Below, piece after piece: positions 18,799-27,567 of a stretch of 64,000 bases of DNA (position 1 is its first letter; every line of letters starts with the position of its first letter). Source of the stretch: Psychrosphaera haliotis (lineage in GTDB: Bacteria; Pseudomonadota; Gammaproteobacteria; Enterobacterales; Alteromonadaceae); assembly GCF_009728465.1 (NCBI RefSeq), contig NZ_WOCD01000003.1, positions 62,001-126,000 on the forward strand. Direction: 5' to 3'. The notes beneath the pieces were generated by a model. It did not search any database and was not told where the DNA came from. It was given only the letters and a program-made list of their open reading frames with translations. The position numbers were made by a program, and so were the translations under genes.

Positions 18799-21391
18799 TT
18801 AAGCCAATTGTCTAATTAACTCACTAGGTGTAATTTTTAATAAAGAACGTGTGCTTAGTGAGCCAACCACCGCAACAAATAAAGCGCCAGATAAAGGCCC
18901 TATCATCCACAACTCCCAGTGCAATACCCAAGTCATTTTAAAAGAGTAAGTTTGCAGTAGATATAAACTAAACTCAGCTACCGAAGCCGCAATAAAGCCA
19001 GAGATAGCACCTAGGCTAATAAACTCGTAGGATATTGCATTTCGAATAACACTGCCCTTTGCGCCAATTGTTCTGTAAATGACGGTTTCCTTTTTACGTT
19101 CATCTAAAGAAGACTGCACTTGTGCCACTAGCACTAAAGTCGCCGCTATTACTACTATTAGCAATACAAACTGAATCGCTACTGATACTTGGGCTATTAC
19201 ACTTTGTATTTGCTCAAGCATGGCTGCAACATCAATAATGCTTAGGGTTGGATAATCTGCTAAAAGCTCGTTTAACCAAAGCTTATCTTCTTTGGCTAAG
19301 TAAAAAGACGTGATATAGGTCGCTGGAAAATCTGCAATAACATCATCACTGAATATCATGTAGAAGTTAGGTTGTAGGCTGTTCCAATCAACCTTTCTAA
19401 TACTCGTTACAGTTGCCCTGACAGTTTGGGAACCAATTAAAAAGCTCAGTTCATCGCCTAGCTTTAACTCAAGACGCTCTGCAACTTTAGCTTCCACAGA
19501 CACTTGCTTTTGCACATCCTGTGGCATCCAAGTACCTTCAATAAGTTCATTGTTATTAGGGAACTTGTCTGTAAAGGTTAAATTGAGTTCACGTCCAAAG
19601 CCGGTTTCTGGCTTCTTCTTTGTCCTTGTTTGCTTGTTCTTGTGTTTTATTAGCTGTTTCGCTGTTGTCGTCAAACTCACCTTTGCCTTTAAATTTAGCA
19701 CCATCATCAGCTTCTTCTGGGCGTTTTTGCTTAAGAACTTCATCATTAATTTGAGTCAATCTGCCGCGAATAATTGGATAAAACTGTTCTGGTTGAATTC
19801 CTTTTTCACTAAACCTTTGCTCAATTTTCTCAATGTTTTGTTGCGAAATATTAATTATAAAATGGTTGGGCGCTCCCTGAGGGATTTGTTCCTGCCACTC
19901 TTGTATAATTGAGTTTTTCAGTGAAAACAAAATTAGGACAAGCATAATTGCCAGCGTAAACCCGATAACCTGAGATACATTTTCCTTTGAACGTCGTTGC
20001 AATGATGCAATCGCAAGTTTAAGAGATGGATTATCAATACGTTTACTCGCGCTTCTACAGGCTACTAACAAGAGTCTAGAAACTAGGATGATTAATACGC
20101 TTAAAACTAATCCTGCACCTAATACAATGCCAGTGAGTTTAATGTCTTGGCTGTAAAACCACACCAGTCCAATGGTTGTAGTGGCCATAATAGCCTGTGC
20201 GCTTATAGACGATGAGACTCCGTCTCCTAAGTTACGGCGTAAGACTCGCAGCGGCGGTACATTAAATAGTTTAAGCAATGCGGGTACTGAAAACATCAGC
20301 GCACAAACAAAACCAGTAACAATTGAGACTACAAAAGGACGATACCCAATGTCAGGAATGTCTTTAGGAAGGTATTCAGCTAATGAGATCAGAGCGATAT
20401 TTTGTAAGCCCGAACCAACAACTAGACCAATCAAAATACTAACTACCGCGATTAAACAAAGTTGCGTTAAATAAATAACCTGCACCTGACGAACACTGGC
20501 GCCTAAAGTTTTCATAATGGCAATTGAATCTAAATGACGTTGGCTATAAAGCCTAGCTGATACCGATATTGCAACAGCCGCTAACAATACACCCAACACA
20601 CCGGCAAGCATGAGAAAGCTCTCAGCACGCTCTAATGAGCTAGTAATATTAGAGGCACCTTCTTTAACACCTCTAAACTTCTGACTTTCAGAAAGCTGAG
20701 GTTTTACCCATGACTCTAGCTCTTCAAGTGCTTGTGGTTCACCAGCGAACAGCCCTGCATATGTAACTCGGCTGCCAGGCTGAATCACTTCGGTTTTAGG
20801 AATGTCATTGATGTTCATGATCACCCTAGTGCCCGAGTTAAATACCTGGAAAGGTGCATCAGGCTCAGCATCGATAATGCCAGATACCGCAAATGTTCCT
20901 TCGCCAACATCTATTTGACTTGACTGTCCTAAGGCAAAATACAGTCTTTTACTTATCCAAACATTCCCTACCTCTGGTCCTTTTGCCTTAAAAATTTCAC
21001 TTTCCTCATTCAAAGGCTCAATAAACAATTCTCCACGCAGTGGATAGTTTTGAGTTACGGCTTTTACCACCGCAAGATTCATCTTGTCGCCGGCAAAGGC
21101 CATTGATGAGAAATAAATATGCTTATCGGTTCTAATATTCAGGGATTCAGCATATTCATAAACTTCTTTTTTTATTTCAGTTGGACTCACTAAGTCCTTG
21201 TCTGCTGCTAAAAACTCGGCACTTTTCATTAAAATAGAGGCTTGTACTCTATCCGTTAAACTACTTAACGCCATAACCGACGAAACCGCTAAAACAATAG
21301 ACAAGGCGATTACAGTAAGCTCACCGCGACCAAACTCTCGTTTAAAGAGTCTAAATGACAGCCCAAGCCAGGTTAATAACTTACTTTGCAT
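18799..21391 (-). pseudogene. YbbP-like FtsX/MacB-type ABC permease, frameshifted
   Basis: Large inner-membrane permease that pairs with the ATPase encoded just upstream. The opening MQSKLLTWLGLSFRLFKREF overlaps the ATPase gene by 11 nt. The protein has the duplicated FtsX-domain layout of YbbP (about 800 residues): N-terminal helix, periplasmic domain, three helices, then a second set. The frame breaks near 19600-19625, where it ends ...KEEARNRLWT, while the adjacent frame continues TGFGRELNLTFTDKFPNNNE to the natural end ITPSELIRQLA. The total of 2593 nt is one base too many for a single frame. The break lies in a charged, Q-rich low-complexity stretch of the second periplasmic domain. It may be a true mutation or a sequence error. 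Confidence 0.85.
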
Positions 21392-22166
21392 CTTGTTTAG
21401 CCTTTTGAATAGGTGTGACATCGGCAAGTTTTGGTTTTGGCACTTCCTGCAAAGATAAGTGGCCATCTTTAATGATGTATGTTTTTTCACAGCGCTTGGC
21501 TAATGCCGGGTCGTGAGTCACTAATACTAATGTGGTATTGGCACTTTTATTCAACTCAAACAACAGGTCTTCCACTAAATGGCCGTTAACAGAATCTAAG
21601 TTTGCAGATGGTTCGTCTGCAAACAATAATTTAGGTTCTGTGATAAAGGCACGCGCTATTGCAACACGCTGTTGTTCGCCGCCTGACAACTGATTTGGAA
21701 AGTGATCTAAACGATGGCTTAACCCCACTTTATCTAACCACTTCTGTGCATTTTCTTTCGCTTTTGTTCTAATTTCATTATTATCCGACAGCTCTGCTGG
21801 CAGCATTACATTCTCAAGCGCGGTTAAACTCGGCACTAACAAAAATTGTTGGAAGATAAAACCGATATCAGAACGTCTTATTGCAGCACGATCTTCTTCG
21901 TCTAAAATTTGAATTTGTTTACCGTAGAATTCAATTGCGCCCGTTGTTGGCAAATCCAGTCCAGCTAAGAGCCCTAACAGCGTCGATTTACCAGATCCTG
22001 AAGCGCCGACAATGGCAACTGACTCACCATGCTCGATTGAAAGTTCAATATCACTTATGATAGTGATCTTTTTTTCAGCGTCTGCGTTGTTACTTGAAGA
22101 ATTAGACAATATAACTGTCTTACTAATATTATTGGCGACTAGCGCTGGTAAAGCATCTTTATTCAT
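21381..22166 (-). CDS. YbbA-like ABC transporter ATP-binding protein
   Basis: ATPase of the LolD/MacB type that energises the adjacent YbbP-like permease. Walker A is VGASGSGKSTLL, the Q-loop FIFQQFLLVPSL, the signature LSGGEQQRVAIARA, Walker B LLFADEPSANLD, and the switch histidine lies in LVTHDP. The ATG giving MNKDALPALVANN is chosen; a TTG five codons upstream is possible. The gene overlaps the permease by 11 nt and is divergent from tesA with only 23 nt between start codons. This tesA-ybbA-ybbP arrangement is as in E. coli, where the system is thought to act on envelope lipids or cell-wall material. Confidence 0.93.
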   Translation of the reverse strand: MNKDALPALVANNISKTVILSNSSSNNADAEKKITIISDIELSIEHGESVAIVGASGSGKSTLLGLLAGLDLPTTGAIEFYGKQIQILDEEDRAAIRRSDIGFIFQQFLLVPSLTALENVMLPAELSDNNEIRTKAKENAQKWLDKVGLSHRLDHFPNQLSGGEQQRVAIARAFITEPKLLFADEPSANLDSVNGHLVEDLLFELNKSANTTLVLVTHDPALAKRCEKTYIIKDGHLSLQEVPKPKLADVTPIQKAKQDAK

Positions 22167-22189
22167 GAAAATAGGATCCAATCAAAGCA

Positions 22190-22849
22190 ATGAATTTATA
22201 TAGTAAAAGAAACTCGTTAAACAACACAAGCTTCCTATTTGTACTATTTACGCTACTTTTCACATTTTCGATTGCCTCTCATGCTAAATCGACAAAAGTA
22301 CTTATGTATGGCGATAGTGTTAGCGCAGGTTACGGGATGAAAACAGAGCAAAGTTGGCCTTACCTTTTATCGCAAACTTTTGTAACAGAAAACGCAGGAA
22401 TAAATTTAGTCAATGCGAGTATAAGTGGTGAAACCACTGGAGGTGGTGTAGCGAGGCTCGCCTCTGTTATGAAAAGACAAGAATTAAACGAAGGCGACTG
22501 GGTTATTTTAGAACTTGGTGGCAATGATGGCTTACGCGGCTTTCCGATATCAACACTTAAAACAAATTTACAGTTAATGATTGATGAAGTGAAAAGTCAC
22601 AATGTAAATGTTGCATTGATGCAAGTGCGAATACCACCAAACTACGGTAAACGTTATACAACTATGTTTGAGGACGTTTATAAAGACTTAGCGAAAACTA
22701 ACAGCATTAAACTACTGCCCTTCTTTATGGAAAAAGTAGCTATGAATAAAAACTACATGATGCCAGACGGTATTCACCCAAATGTTAGTGCGCAAGTAAT
22801 CATAAGAGATGAAATGAAAGAAGTGATTGAGTCATTAATTGCCGAATAA
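22190..22849 (+). CDS. tesA: TesA: periplasmic acyl-CoA thioesterase I / lysophospholipase / arylesterase
   Basis: SGNH/GDSL hydrolase of 219 residues with a signal peptide (about residues 1-32, ending IASHA). The catalytic serine lies in MYGDSVSAGYG, the oxyanion residues in ELGGNDGLRG, and the Asp-His pair in PDGIHPN. It hydrolyses acyl thioesters and lysophospholipids in the periplasm. There is no clear ribosome binding site before the ATG, and only 23 nt separate it from the divergent ybbA start, so the promoters must extend into coding sequence. A terminator follows. Confidence 0.94.
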   Translation: MNLYSKRNSLNNTSFLFVLFTLLFTFSIASHAKSTKVLMYGDSVSAGYGMKTEQSWPYLLSQTFVTENAGINLVNASISGETTGGGVARLASVMKRQELNEGDWVILELGGNDGLRGFPISTLKTNLQLMIDEVKSHNVNVALMQVRIPPNYGKRYTTMFEDVYKDLAKTNSIKLLPFFMEKVAMNKNYMMPDGIHPNVSAQVIIRDEMKEVIESLIAE

Positions 22850-22872
22850 GGTATTTAATTTTAAACCAAAGA

Positions 22873-22902
22873 AAGCGTCGACTTAGTTTCGGCGTTTTTT
22901 TA
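22873..22902. terminator. Terminator of tesA (possibly bidirectional)
   Basis: Stem AAGCGTCGA / TCGGCGTTT (22873-22881 with 22889-22897, including G-U pairs) followed by a T-run on the + strand. On the minus strand it is followed by TTTCTTT and could also end the tRNA-Glu transcript. Confidence 0.65.
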
Positions 22903-22935
22903 TAGATTACGTATTAAAATACAATGACAAATAAA

Positions 22936-23023
22936 TTTTGAAGTTTTGAAGTTTTGAAGTTTTGAAGTTTTGAAGTTTTGAAGTTTTGAAGTTTTGAAGT
23001 TTTGAAGTTTTGAAGTTTTGAAG
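22936..23023. repeat. 8-bp tandem repeat, 11 copies
   Basis: Eleven uninterrupted copies of TTTTGAAG (88 bp; CTTCAAAA on the minus strand). It ends 20 nt beyond the 3' end of the last tRNA-Glu gene. On the minus strand it would be transcribed as the trailer of the tRNA array unless a terminator I cannot see intervenes. Slippage-prone and probably variable in number between strains. Confidence 0.95.
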
Positions 23024-23042
23024 AAGTATAACGTTTAAAAAG

Positions 23043-23118
23043 TGGTACTCCCAAGGGGATTCGAACCCCTGTTACCGCCGTGAAAGGGCGGTGTCCTAGG
23101 CCTCTAGACGATGGGAGC
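23043..23118 (-). tRNA. tRNA-Glu (TTC), fourth in array
   Basis: Cloverleaf with encoded CCA, 76 nt; the anticodon loop reads CUUUCAC with UUC at the anticodon. The body is identical to the other three copies. It is flanked by its own inverted repeat: TTAAAAAG (23035-23042) complements CTTTTTAA (23125-23132). Confidence 0.97.
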
Positions 23119-23148
23119 ACAGGACTTTTTAACTGTTTTAAATTTAAG

Positions 23149-23224
23149 TGGTACTCCCAAGGGGATTCGAACCCCTGTTACCGCCGTGAAAGGGCGGTGT
23201 CCTAGGCCTCTAGACGATGGGAGC
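23149..23224 (-). tRNA. tRNA-Glu (TTC), third in array
   Basis: Identical 76-nt body with encoded CCA. Private flanking inverted repeat TTTAAG (23143-23148) and CTTAAA (23232-23237). Confidence 0.97.
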
Positions 23225-23252
23225 ACTAAGACTTAAACTTGTTGTTAATTGA

Positions 23253-23328
23253 TGGTACTCCCAAGGGGATTCGAACCCCTGTTACCGCCGTGAAAGGGCG
23301 GTGTCCTAGGCCTCTAGACGATGGGAGC
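23253..23328 (-). tRNA. tRNA-Glu (TTC), second in array
   Basis: Identical 76-nt body with encoded CCA. Private flanking inverted repeat GTTAATTG (23244-23251) and CAATTAAC (23335-23342). Confidence 0.97.
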
Positions 23329-23358
23329 ACAGGACAATTAACTGTTGATTATAATAAG

Positions 23359-23434
23359 TGGTACTCCCAAGGGGATTCGAACCCCTGTTACCGCCGTGAA
23401 AGGGCGGTGTCCTAGGCCTCTAGACGATGGGAGC
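23359..23434 (-). tRNA. tRNA-Glu (TTC), first Glu in array
   Basis: Identical 76-nt body with encoded CCA. Private flanking inverted repeat TAATAAG (23352-23358) and CTTATTA (23441-23447). Confidence 0.97.
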
Positions 23435-23470
23435 ACAGGACTTATTAATCTCAATTCTATAATATAATAC

Positions 23471-23546
23471 TGGTGGAGCTAAGCGGGATCGAACCGCTGA
23501 CCTCTACACTGCCAGTGTAGCGCTCTCCCAGCTGAGCTATAGCCCC
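23471..23546 (-). tRNA. tRNA-Ala (GGC)
   Basis: First gene of the array in transcription order, 76 nt with encoded CCA; anticodon loop CUGGCAG gives GGC. Flanked by TAATA (23465-23469) and TATTA (23548-23552), a short version of the complementary flanks seen around the other copies. Confidence 0.97.
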
Positions 23547-23604
23547 ATATTACAGAACTGTTATCAACTACAGCGTCGACATGTTTGCCTCAACTGCGGG
23601 GCGC

Positions 23605-23633
23605 ATTCTATGCACTCCTCTTATTTTCGTCAA
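23605..23633 (-). promoter_or_regulatory. Promoter of the tRNA-Ala/Glu array
   Basis: On the minus strand TTGACG, a 17-bp spacer and TAGAAT, followed by a GC-rich discriminator (GCGCCCCGC) typical of stringently controlled stable-RNA promoters. Confidence 0.85.
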
Positions 23634-23705
23634 CCCTTATTTTAATAAAAATCGCTAACTTTAGGTTGTTTGGTTATTTTTTTAACAAGATGGTTAAAAA
23701 TCAAT

Positions 23706-23734
23706 AAAAAAGCCGATCAAATGACCGGCTTTTT
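23706..23734 (-). terminator. Terminator downstream of gltX
   Basis: GCCGGTC-attt-GATCGGC stem on the minus strand with an A-run before and a T-run after. It lies about 110 nt past the gltX stop, with only AT-rich sequence between. The T-run on the other strand makes it usable in both directions. Confidence 0.75.
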
Positions 23735-23846
23735 CTAACTTTAAGGGTTTTTAATATTTTCTTTATAGAGATGACTATTTGAAATAATCATTAAATTTAT
23801 AATATTAAATATATTAATAACCCATATATTTAATAAAAATTAATTA

Positions 23847-25265
23847 TTATTGTGCAGCTTCTCGTTGTTCTACAAATGTAATTGCATTCGCAATACGCTC
23901 AATAACTTTACTTTTGTCCATTAATTCTAATGTAACGTCTAACGAAGGTGAGTTACCACCGCCTGTCACTGCAACTCTCAGTGGCATACCAACTTTACCC
24001 ATGCCTAATTCAAGTTCTTCAGCCGTTGCATTAATAGCAGCTTGGATATCACTCCCCTGCCAGTTATCTAATGCGTTTAGCTTTTCTTTCGCTAAAATCA
24101 ATGCTTCTTTCGCAACAGGACGTAAGTGCTTTTTAGCAGCCTTTTCATCTAGCGCATCAAAATCTTTATAAAAATAAGTACTGATCTCTGCCATTTCTTT
24201 TAATGTTTTGACTCGTTCAGCCTGAATTTCAACAATAGCTGACAAACTTGGCCCTTTTGAAACGTCAATATCCATATTATTAAAATGCCATGACAGGTGT
24301 TCAGCAACTTCAGTAGCCGGTAAAGACTTCATATATTGCTGATTCATCCAGTTTAATTTTTCAGTGTTAAACGCTGATGCCGAATTATTGATGTCGTTGA
24401 TATCAAATAACTCAAATAGCTCTTCTAGGCTAAAAATCTCCTGGTCGCCATGTGACCAACCTAAACGAACTAGATAATTGATAACAGCTTGAGGCAAGTA
24501 ACCATCGTCACGATATTGCATTACGCTAACAGCGCCATGACGCTTAGATAACTTTTTACCGTCATCACCCAAAATCATAGAGCAATGCGCATATTGTGGA
24601 ACTGGAGCACCTAGAGCTTCAAAGATATTAATTTGACGTGGGGTATTTAATAAATGGTCTTCGCCACGAATAACGTGAGTCATTTCCATTTCCCAATCGT
24701 CGATAACGACACAGAAGTTATAAGTTGGCGTGCCATCAGTTCGCTGAATAATTAAATCATCCATTTCTTCGTTAGCAATGCGCATATCACCACGAATAGA
24801 ATCTTTAAATTCAACCGCGCCCTCTGCAGGGTTTTTAAAACGAATTACGAACGGTGCATCTGCAGGTTGATCAGCGTCATTTAAATCACGGCACTTACCA
24901 TCATATTTAGTACGTTCGCCATTTTTCTCTTGTTCTTCACGTAAACTCTCTAAACGTTCTTTGCTGCAATAACACTTATAAGCTTTATCTTCGTCTACTA
25001 ATTGTTGAACATACTTCTTATAAGTATCAAAACGTTTGGTTTGATAAAAAACCTCGCCATCTCCTTCCATACCCAACCAAGACATACCGTCTAAAATTGC
25101 TTGAACTGCTTCTGGAGTAGAACGTTCTAGGTCAGTATCTTCTATACGTAATATAAATTTACCATTATTACGCTTAGCGTATAACCAAGAATATAGTGCA
25201 GTACGTGCACCGCCAACATGTAAATAGCCCGTAGGACTTGGGGCAAAACGAGTAACAACGCTCAT
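23847..25265 (-). CDS. gltX: Glutamyl-tRNA synthetase
   Basis: Charges tRNA-Glu with glutamate in the cytoplasm. The start giving [20 protein letters not shown] is the usual N-terminus, so I prefer it to an ATG four codons upstream. Class I signatures are the HIGH-like HVGG and the KMSKS-like [18 protein letters not shown] resembles the zinc-binding region of E. coli GltX. The length of 472 residues is normal. It sits beside four tRNA-Glu genes, with tRNA-Ala on one side and tRNA-Val on the other, as in E. coli. Divergent from the EVE-domain gene. Confidence 0.98.
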   Translation of the reverse strand: MSVVTRFAPSPTGYLHVGGARTALYSWLYAKRNNGKFILRIEDTDLERSTPEAVQAILDGMSWLGMEGDGEVFYQTKRFDTYKKYVQQLVDEDKAYKCYCSKERLESLREEQEKNGERTKYDGKCRDLNDADQPADAPFVIRFKNPAEGAVEFKDSIRGDMRIANEEMDDLIIQRTDGTPTYNFCVVIDDWEMEMTHVIRGEDHLLNTPRQINIFEALGAPVPQYAHCSMILGDDGKKLSKRHGAVSVMQYRDDGYLPQAVINYLVRLGWSHGDQEIFSLEELFELFDINDINNSASAFNTEKLNWMNQQYMKSLPATEVAEHLSWHFNNMDIDVSKGPSLSAIVEIQAERVKTLKEMAEISTYFYKDFDALDEKAAKKHLRPVAKEALILAKEKLNALDNWQGSDIQAAINATAEELELGMGKVGMPLRVAVTGGGNSPSLDVTLELMDKSKVIERIANAITFVEQREAAQ

Positions 25266-25334
25266 TAATGTATCCATTTAGTTTATTCATTAAAATTTGC
25301 ACGCTATTCTATAGAAAAACGTGAGGGACTTAAA

Positions 25335-25808
25335 ATGCAATATTGGTTATTTAAATCAGAACCTGATGAATATAGCATCGATAGCTTAAAAGCTGAGAAA
25401 AATAGTATTGGCCGTTGGGATGGAATTAGAAACTACCAGGCTAGGAATTTAATACGCGATGATATAAAAGTGGGCGATGGTGTACTCTTTTATCATTCAA
25501 GTTGTAAAACGGTTGGTATTGCTGGTTTTGCTTCTGTGGTTTCAGAGCCCTACCCCGATCCACTTCAATTTGATCCTGAAAGTAAATATTTTGATATTAA
25601 GGCAACACAAGATAAACCAAGGTGGGTATCAATCGATATAAAATATGAATCGCATGCTAAATCGTTTTTACCGTTAACTACTATAAAAGCAACGCCAGCT
25701 TTAGACGATATGGTATTAGTAAAACGAAGCCGACTTTCTATACAACCGGTTTCAAAAGACCAATGGGCGTTCATAGTAAACGCCACTAAAACGGATTTAC
25801 AACGTTAA
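25335..25808 (+). CDS. EVE-domain (PUA-like) protein
   Basis: A 157-residue single-domain protein of the EVE/thymocyte nuclear protein 1 family. The hallmark opening YWLFKSEPDEYSI, the GRWDGIRNYQARN loop, DGVLFYHSS and the C-terminal VKRSRLSIQPVSKDQW are all present. EVE domains bind modified bases in nucleic acids; the bacterial stand-alone protein has no firmly assigned role. It is divergent from gltX and precedes the tRNA-Val array, but no functional link to them can be drawn. Confidence 0.9.
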   Translation: MQYWLFKSEPDEYSIDSLKAEKNSIGRWDGIRNYQARNLIRDDIKVGDGVLFYHSSCKTVGIAGFASVVSEPYPDPLQFDPESKYFDIKATQDKPRWVSIDIKYESHAKSFLPLTTIKATPALDDMVLVKRSRLSIQPVSKDQWAFIVNATKTDLQR

Positions 25809-25924
25809 GTACCAAGATTTATCACTTTAACTATTCAGAACAGTTTATAAAACAAACAAAAAAAGCTTTTTTTAAACAGTTTGTTTAAGATTTGTCCGAA
25901 CAAATCATTTTTTTGAAATTAGTG

Positions 25925-25952
25925 TTGACTCTTTTTTTGGCCTCCCTATAAT
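25925..25952 (+). promoter_or_regulatory. Promoter of the tRNA-Val array
   Basis: TTGACT (25925-25930), 16-bp spacer, perfect TATAAT (25947-25952), ending about 40 nt before the first tRNA-Val. Near-consensus, as expected for a stable-RNA operon. Confidence 0.88.
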
Positions 25953-25993
25953 ACGCACCACTTGAGCAGTTAAGCTGTTTAAGAGATAAAGCT

Positions 25994-26069
25994 GGGCGGT
26001 TAGCTCAGTTGGGAGAGCATCGCCCTTACAAGGCGAGGGTCACTGGTTCGAGCCCAGTACCGCCCACCA
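25994..26069 (+). tRNA. tRNA-Val (TAC), copy 1
   Basis: Cloverleaf of 76 nt with encoded CCA; anticodon loop CUUACAA gives UAC. Flanks TAAAG (25987-25991) and CTTTA (26073-26077) are complementary. Confidence 0.97.
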
Positions 26070-26115
26070 ATACTTTACCCTAAAGAATTGGTCTCAGCTT
26101 TATCAGATTTTAATT

Positions 26116-26191
26116 GGGCGGTTAGCTCAGTTGGGAGAGCATCGCCCTTACAAGGCGAGGGTCACTGGTTCGAGCCCAGTACCGCCCACCA
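26116..26191 (+). tRNA. tRNA-Val (TAC), copy 2
   Basis: Body identical to copy 1. Left flank TTTAATT (26109-26115) pairs with AATTAAA (26191-26197), which includes the terminal A of CCA. Confidence 0.97.
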
Positions 26192-26213
26192 ATTAAAGTC
26201 AACTCTTGAAAGT

Positions 26214-26289
26214 GGGCGGTTAGCTCAGTTGGGAGAGCATCGCCCTTACAAGGCGAGGGTCACTGGTTCGAGCCCAGTACCGCCCACCA
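26214..26289 (+). tRNA. tRNA-Val (TAC), copy 3
   Basis: Body identical to copies 1 and 2. Left flank TCTTGAAAG (26204-26212) pairs perfectly with CTTTCAAGA (26290-26298). A further short hairpin, AAGACT / AGTCTT (26295-26314), follows before the convergent VOC gene and may end the transcript, though it has no T-run. Confidence 0.97.
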
Positions 26290-26323
26290 CTTTCAAGACT
26301 CTTCGGTAAGTCTTCAAAAACTA

Positions 26324-26740
26324 TCAATCTTCATTATTACGCTCTGACGGTAAATCCGAACTATATTCAACAAACTCTACTTCAATTCCGTCTGGATCTA
26401 AAAAATATACATTTTTACGATAAAGATTCTCTGCGCCTGGCTTAGCGATAGAAAAGCCCGCCTGCTCTAGTCTAAATATTACTTCTTTAATGTTATATGT
26501 TTCAAATGCTATATGAGCTAAACCAACTTGATGCCCAGCAAGATCACGCCCATCGCTTTCTCCGTTATCGCATATAGCAATATAATTGTAGTCATCACCA
26601 AAATGAATCCAAGTTCTAGGCTTACCTGACCATTCGCTTTGCCCTTTGCTTCTTATATTCCAATGAGGACAGGCTGCTTTGTAAAAAGCTAAACTCCTTT
26701 TAATATCTCTGACTACTAAATTTATATGTTCTAATCTCAT
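26324..26740 (-). CDS. VOC-superfamily (glyoxalase/dioxygenase-like) protein, probable SoxR target
   Basis: A 138-residue metalloprotein of the vicinal oxygen chelate fold. Two beta-alpha-beta modules are visible: LEHINLVVRDIKRSLAFYKA and GLAHIAFETYNIKEVIFRLE. Likely metal ligands are His4, the histidine in GLAHIAF and the glutamate in VEFVEY. It ends in a short acidic tail. GAGGG precedes the ATG. A SoxR-type promoter (19-bp spacer) upstream on the same strand points at it, and the soxR gene is divergent, so it takes the place that soxS has in E. coli. A role against redox-cycling compounds is inferred; the substrate is unknown. Confidence 0.88.
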   Translation of the reverse strand: MRLEHINLVVRDIKRSLAFYKAACPHWNIRSKGQSEWSGKPRTWIHFGDDYNYIAICDNGESDGRDLAGHQVGLAHIAFETYNIKEVIFRLEQAGFSIAKPGAENLYRKNVYFLDPDGIEVEFVEYSSDLPSERNNED

Positions 26741-26875
26741 TTTGTTCCCTCTACAACTCTAATAAAATTCATAATCAAACACAGCACAATGCGTTATTAA
26801 CTCGTTCCTTATTTATGGGAAACTCATGAAAGCTCAACATTTTTATTTCTAACTACTTTGTATTAAGCGTGTTAG

Positions 26876-26906
26876 ATAATAAAACCTCAAGTAAGGTTGA
26901 GGTAAA
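26876..26906 (-). promoter_or_regulatory. SoxR-type promoter and operator driving the VOC gene
   Basis: On the minus strand: -35 TTTACC (26901-26906), a 19-bp spacer, and -10 TATTAT (26876-26881). The operator CCTCAA-N6-TTGAGG (26885-26902) spans the spacer. Over-long 19-bp spacers are the hallmark of MerR-family-activated promoters, and the layout matches the E. coli soxS promoter. Transcription runs towards the VOC gene, with a leader of about 130 nt. Confidence 0.85.
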
Positions 26907-26986
26907 GTGTCTTTTGTTTTAATTTGAAAAATAATTTAAATGTTAAGTGTGTTTTTTAAACGCACTTTAAAAACTAGACTAAATCT

Positions 26987-27436
26987 ATGAAGAATTCTCA
27001 CGACCTACCACTATTAACTATTGGCCAAGTATCTAAGCGTTGTGGTGTTAAACCGTCAACTTTGCATTTCTATGAAGACAAAGGTCTTATCAAAAGCTGG
27101 AGAAACAGTGGAAATCAGCGACGCTATAAAAAAGACGTTTTGCGTCGAGTGTCTTTGATTAAGGCCGGCCAAAAGGTTGGCGTTGATCTAAAATCTATAA
27201 GAGTTGCTTTAGATACGCTGCCAAATAGCCGAACTCCTAATAAAGCAGACTGGGAAGTAATGTCTAGTGTTTGGAAAAGCCAGTTAGATGAAAAAATTCG
27301 GTATTTAGAAAAACTTAGAAATTCATTAACTGGGTGTATTGGCTGTGGCTGTTTGTCTATGTCTAACTGCCCTATTTATAATGAAGATGACTTTTTGGGT
27401 AACAACCATTCGGGGCCACCTCTTTTAGACAAATAA
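26987..27436 (+). CDS. soxR: Redox-sensitive transcriptional activator SoxR
   Basis: MerR-family [2Fe-2S] sensor of redox-cycling drugs and superoxide. The N-terminal winged helix reads LTIGQVSKRCGVKPSTLHFY then EDKGL, and a dimerisation helix follows. The C-terminal cluster motif C-x2-C-x-C-x5-C is seen in CIGCGCLSMSNCP, exactly as in E. coli SoxR. The 149 residues are a normal length. It is divergent from the VOC gene, whose promoter carries a SoxR-like operator. No soxS-like AraC-family gene is nearby, fitting the non-enteric pattern in which SoxR acts directly on target genes. Confidence 0.96.
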   Translation: MKNSHDLPLLTIGQVSKRCGVKPSTLHFYEDKGLIKSWRNSGNQRRYKKDVLRRVSLIKAGQKVGVDLKSIRVALDTLPNSRTPNKADWEVMSSVWKSQLDEKIRYLEKLRNSLTGCIGCGCLSMSNCPIYNEDDFLGNNHSGPPLLDK

Positions 27437-27567
27437 CAAAGTAAAAATATCAATACATAGACCACATAACTATTTGAGCTGCCACCCTTTATATATATGG
27501 TGGTTTCTGGCAGATTGACGTCATCTTTAATGTGTAACTAATACACCTCTTTACTTGAGCAATAAAT

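Noticed and set aside
22936..23023. TTTTGAAG array and GTATTG array as CRISPR-like repeats
   Set aside because: The units are directly abutting with no spacers and are far too short; they are simple tandem repeats.
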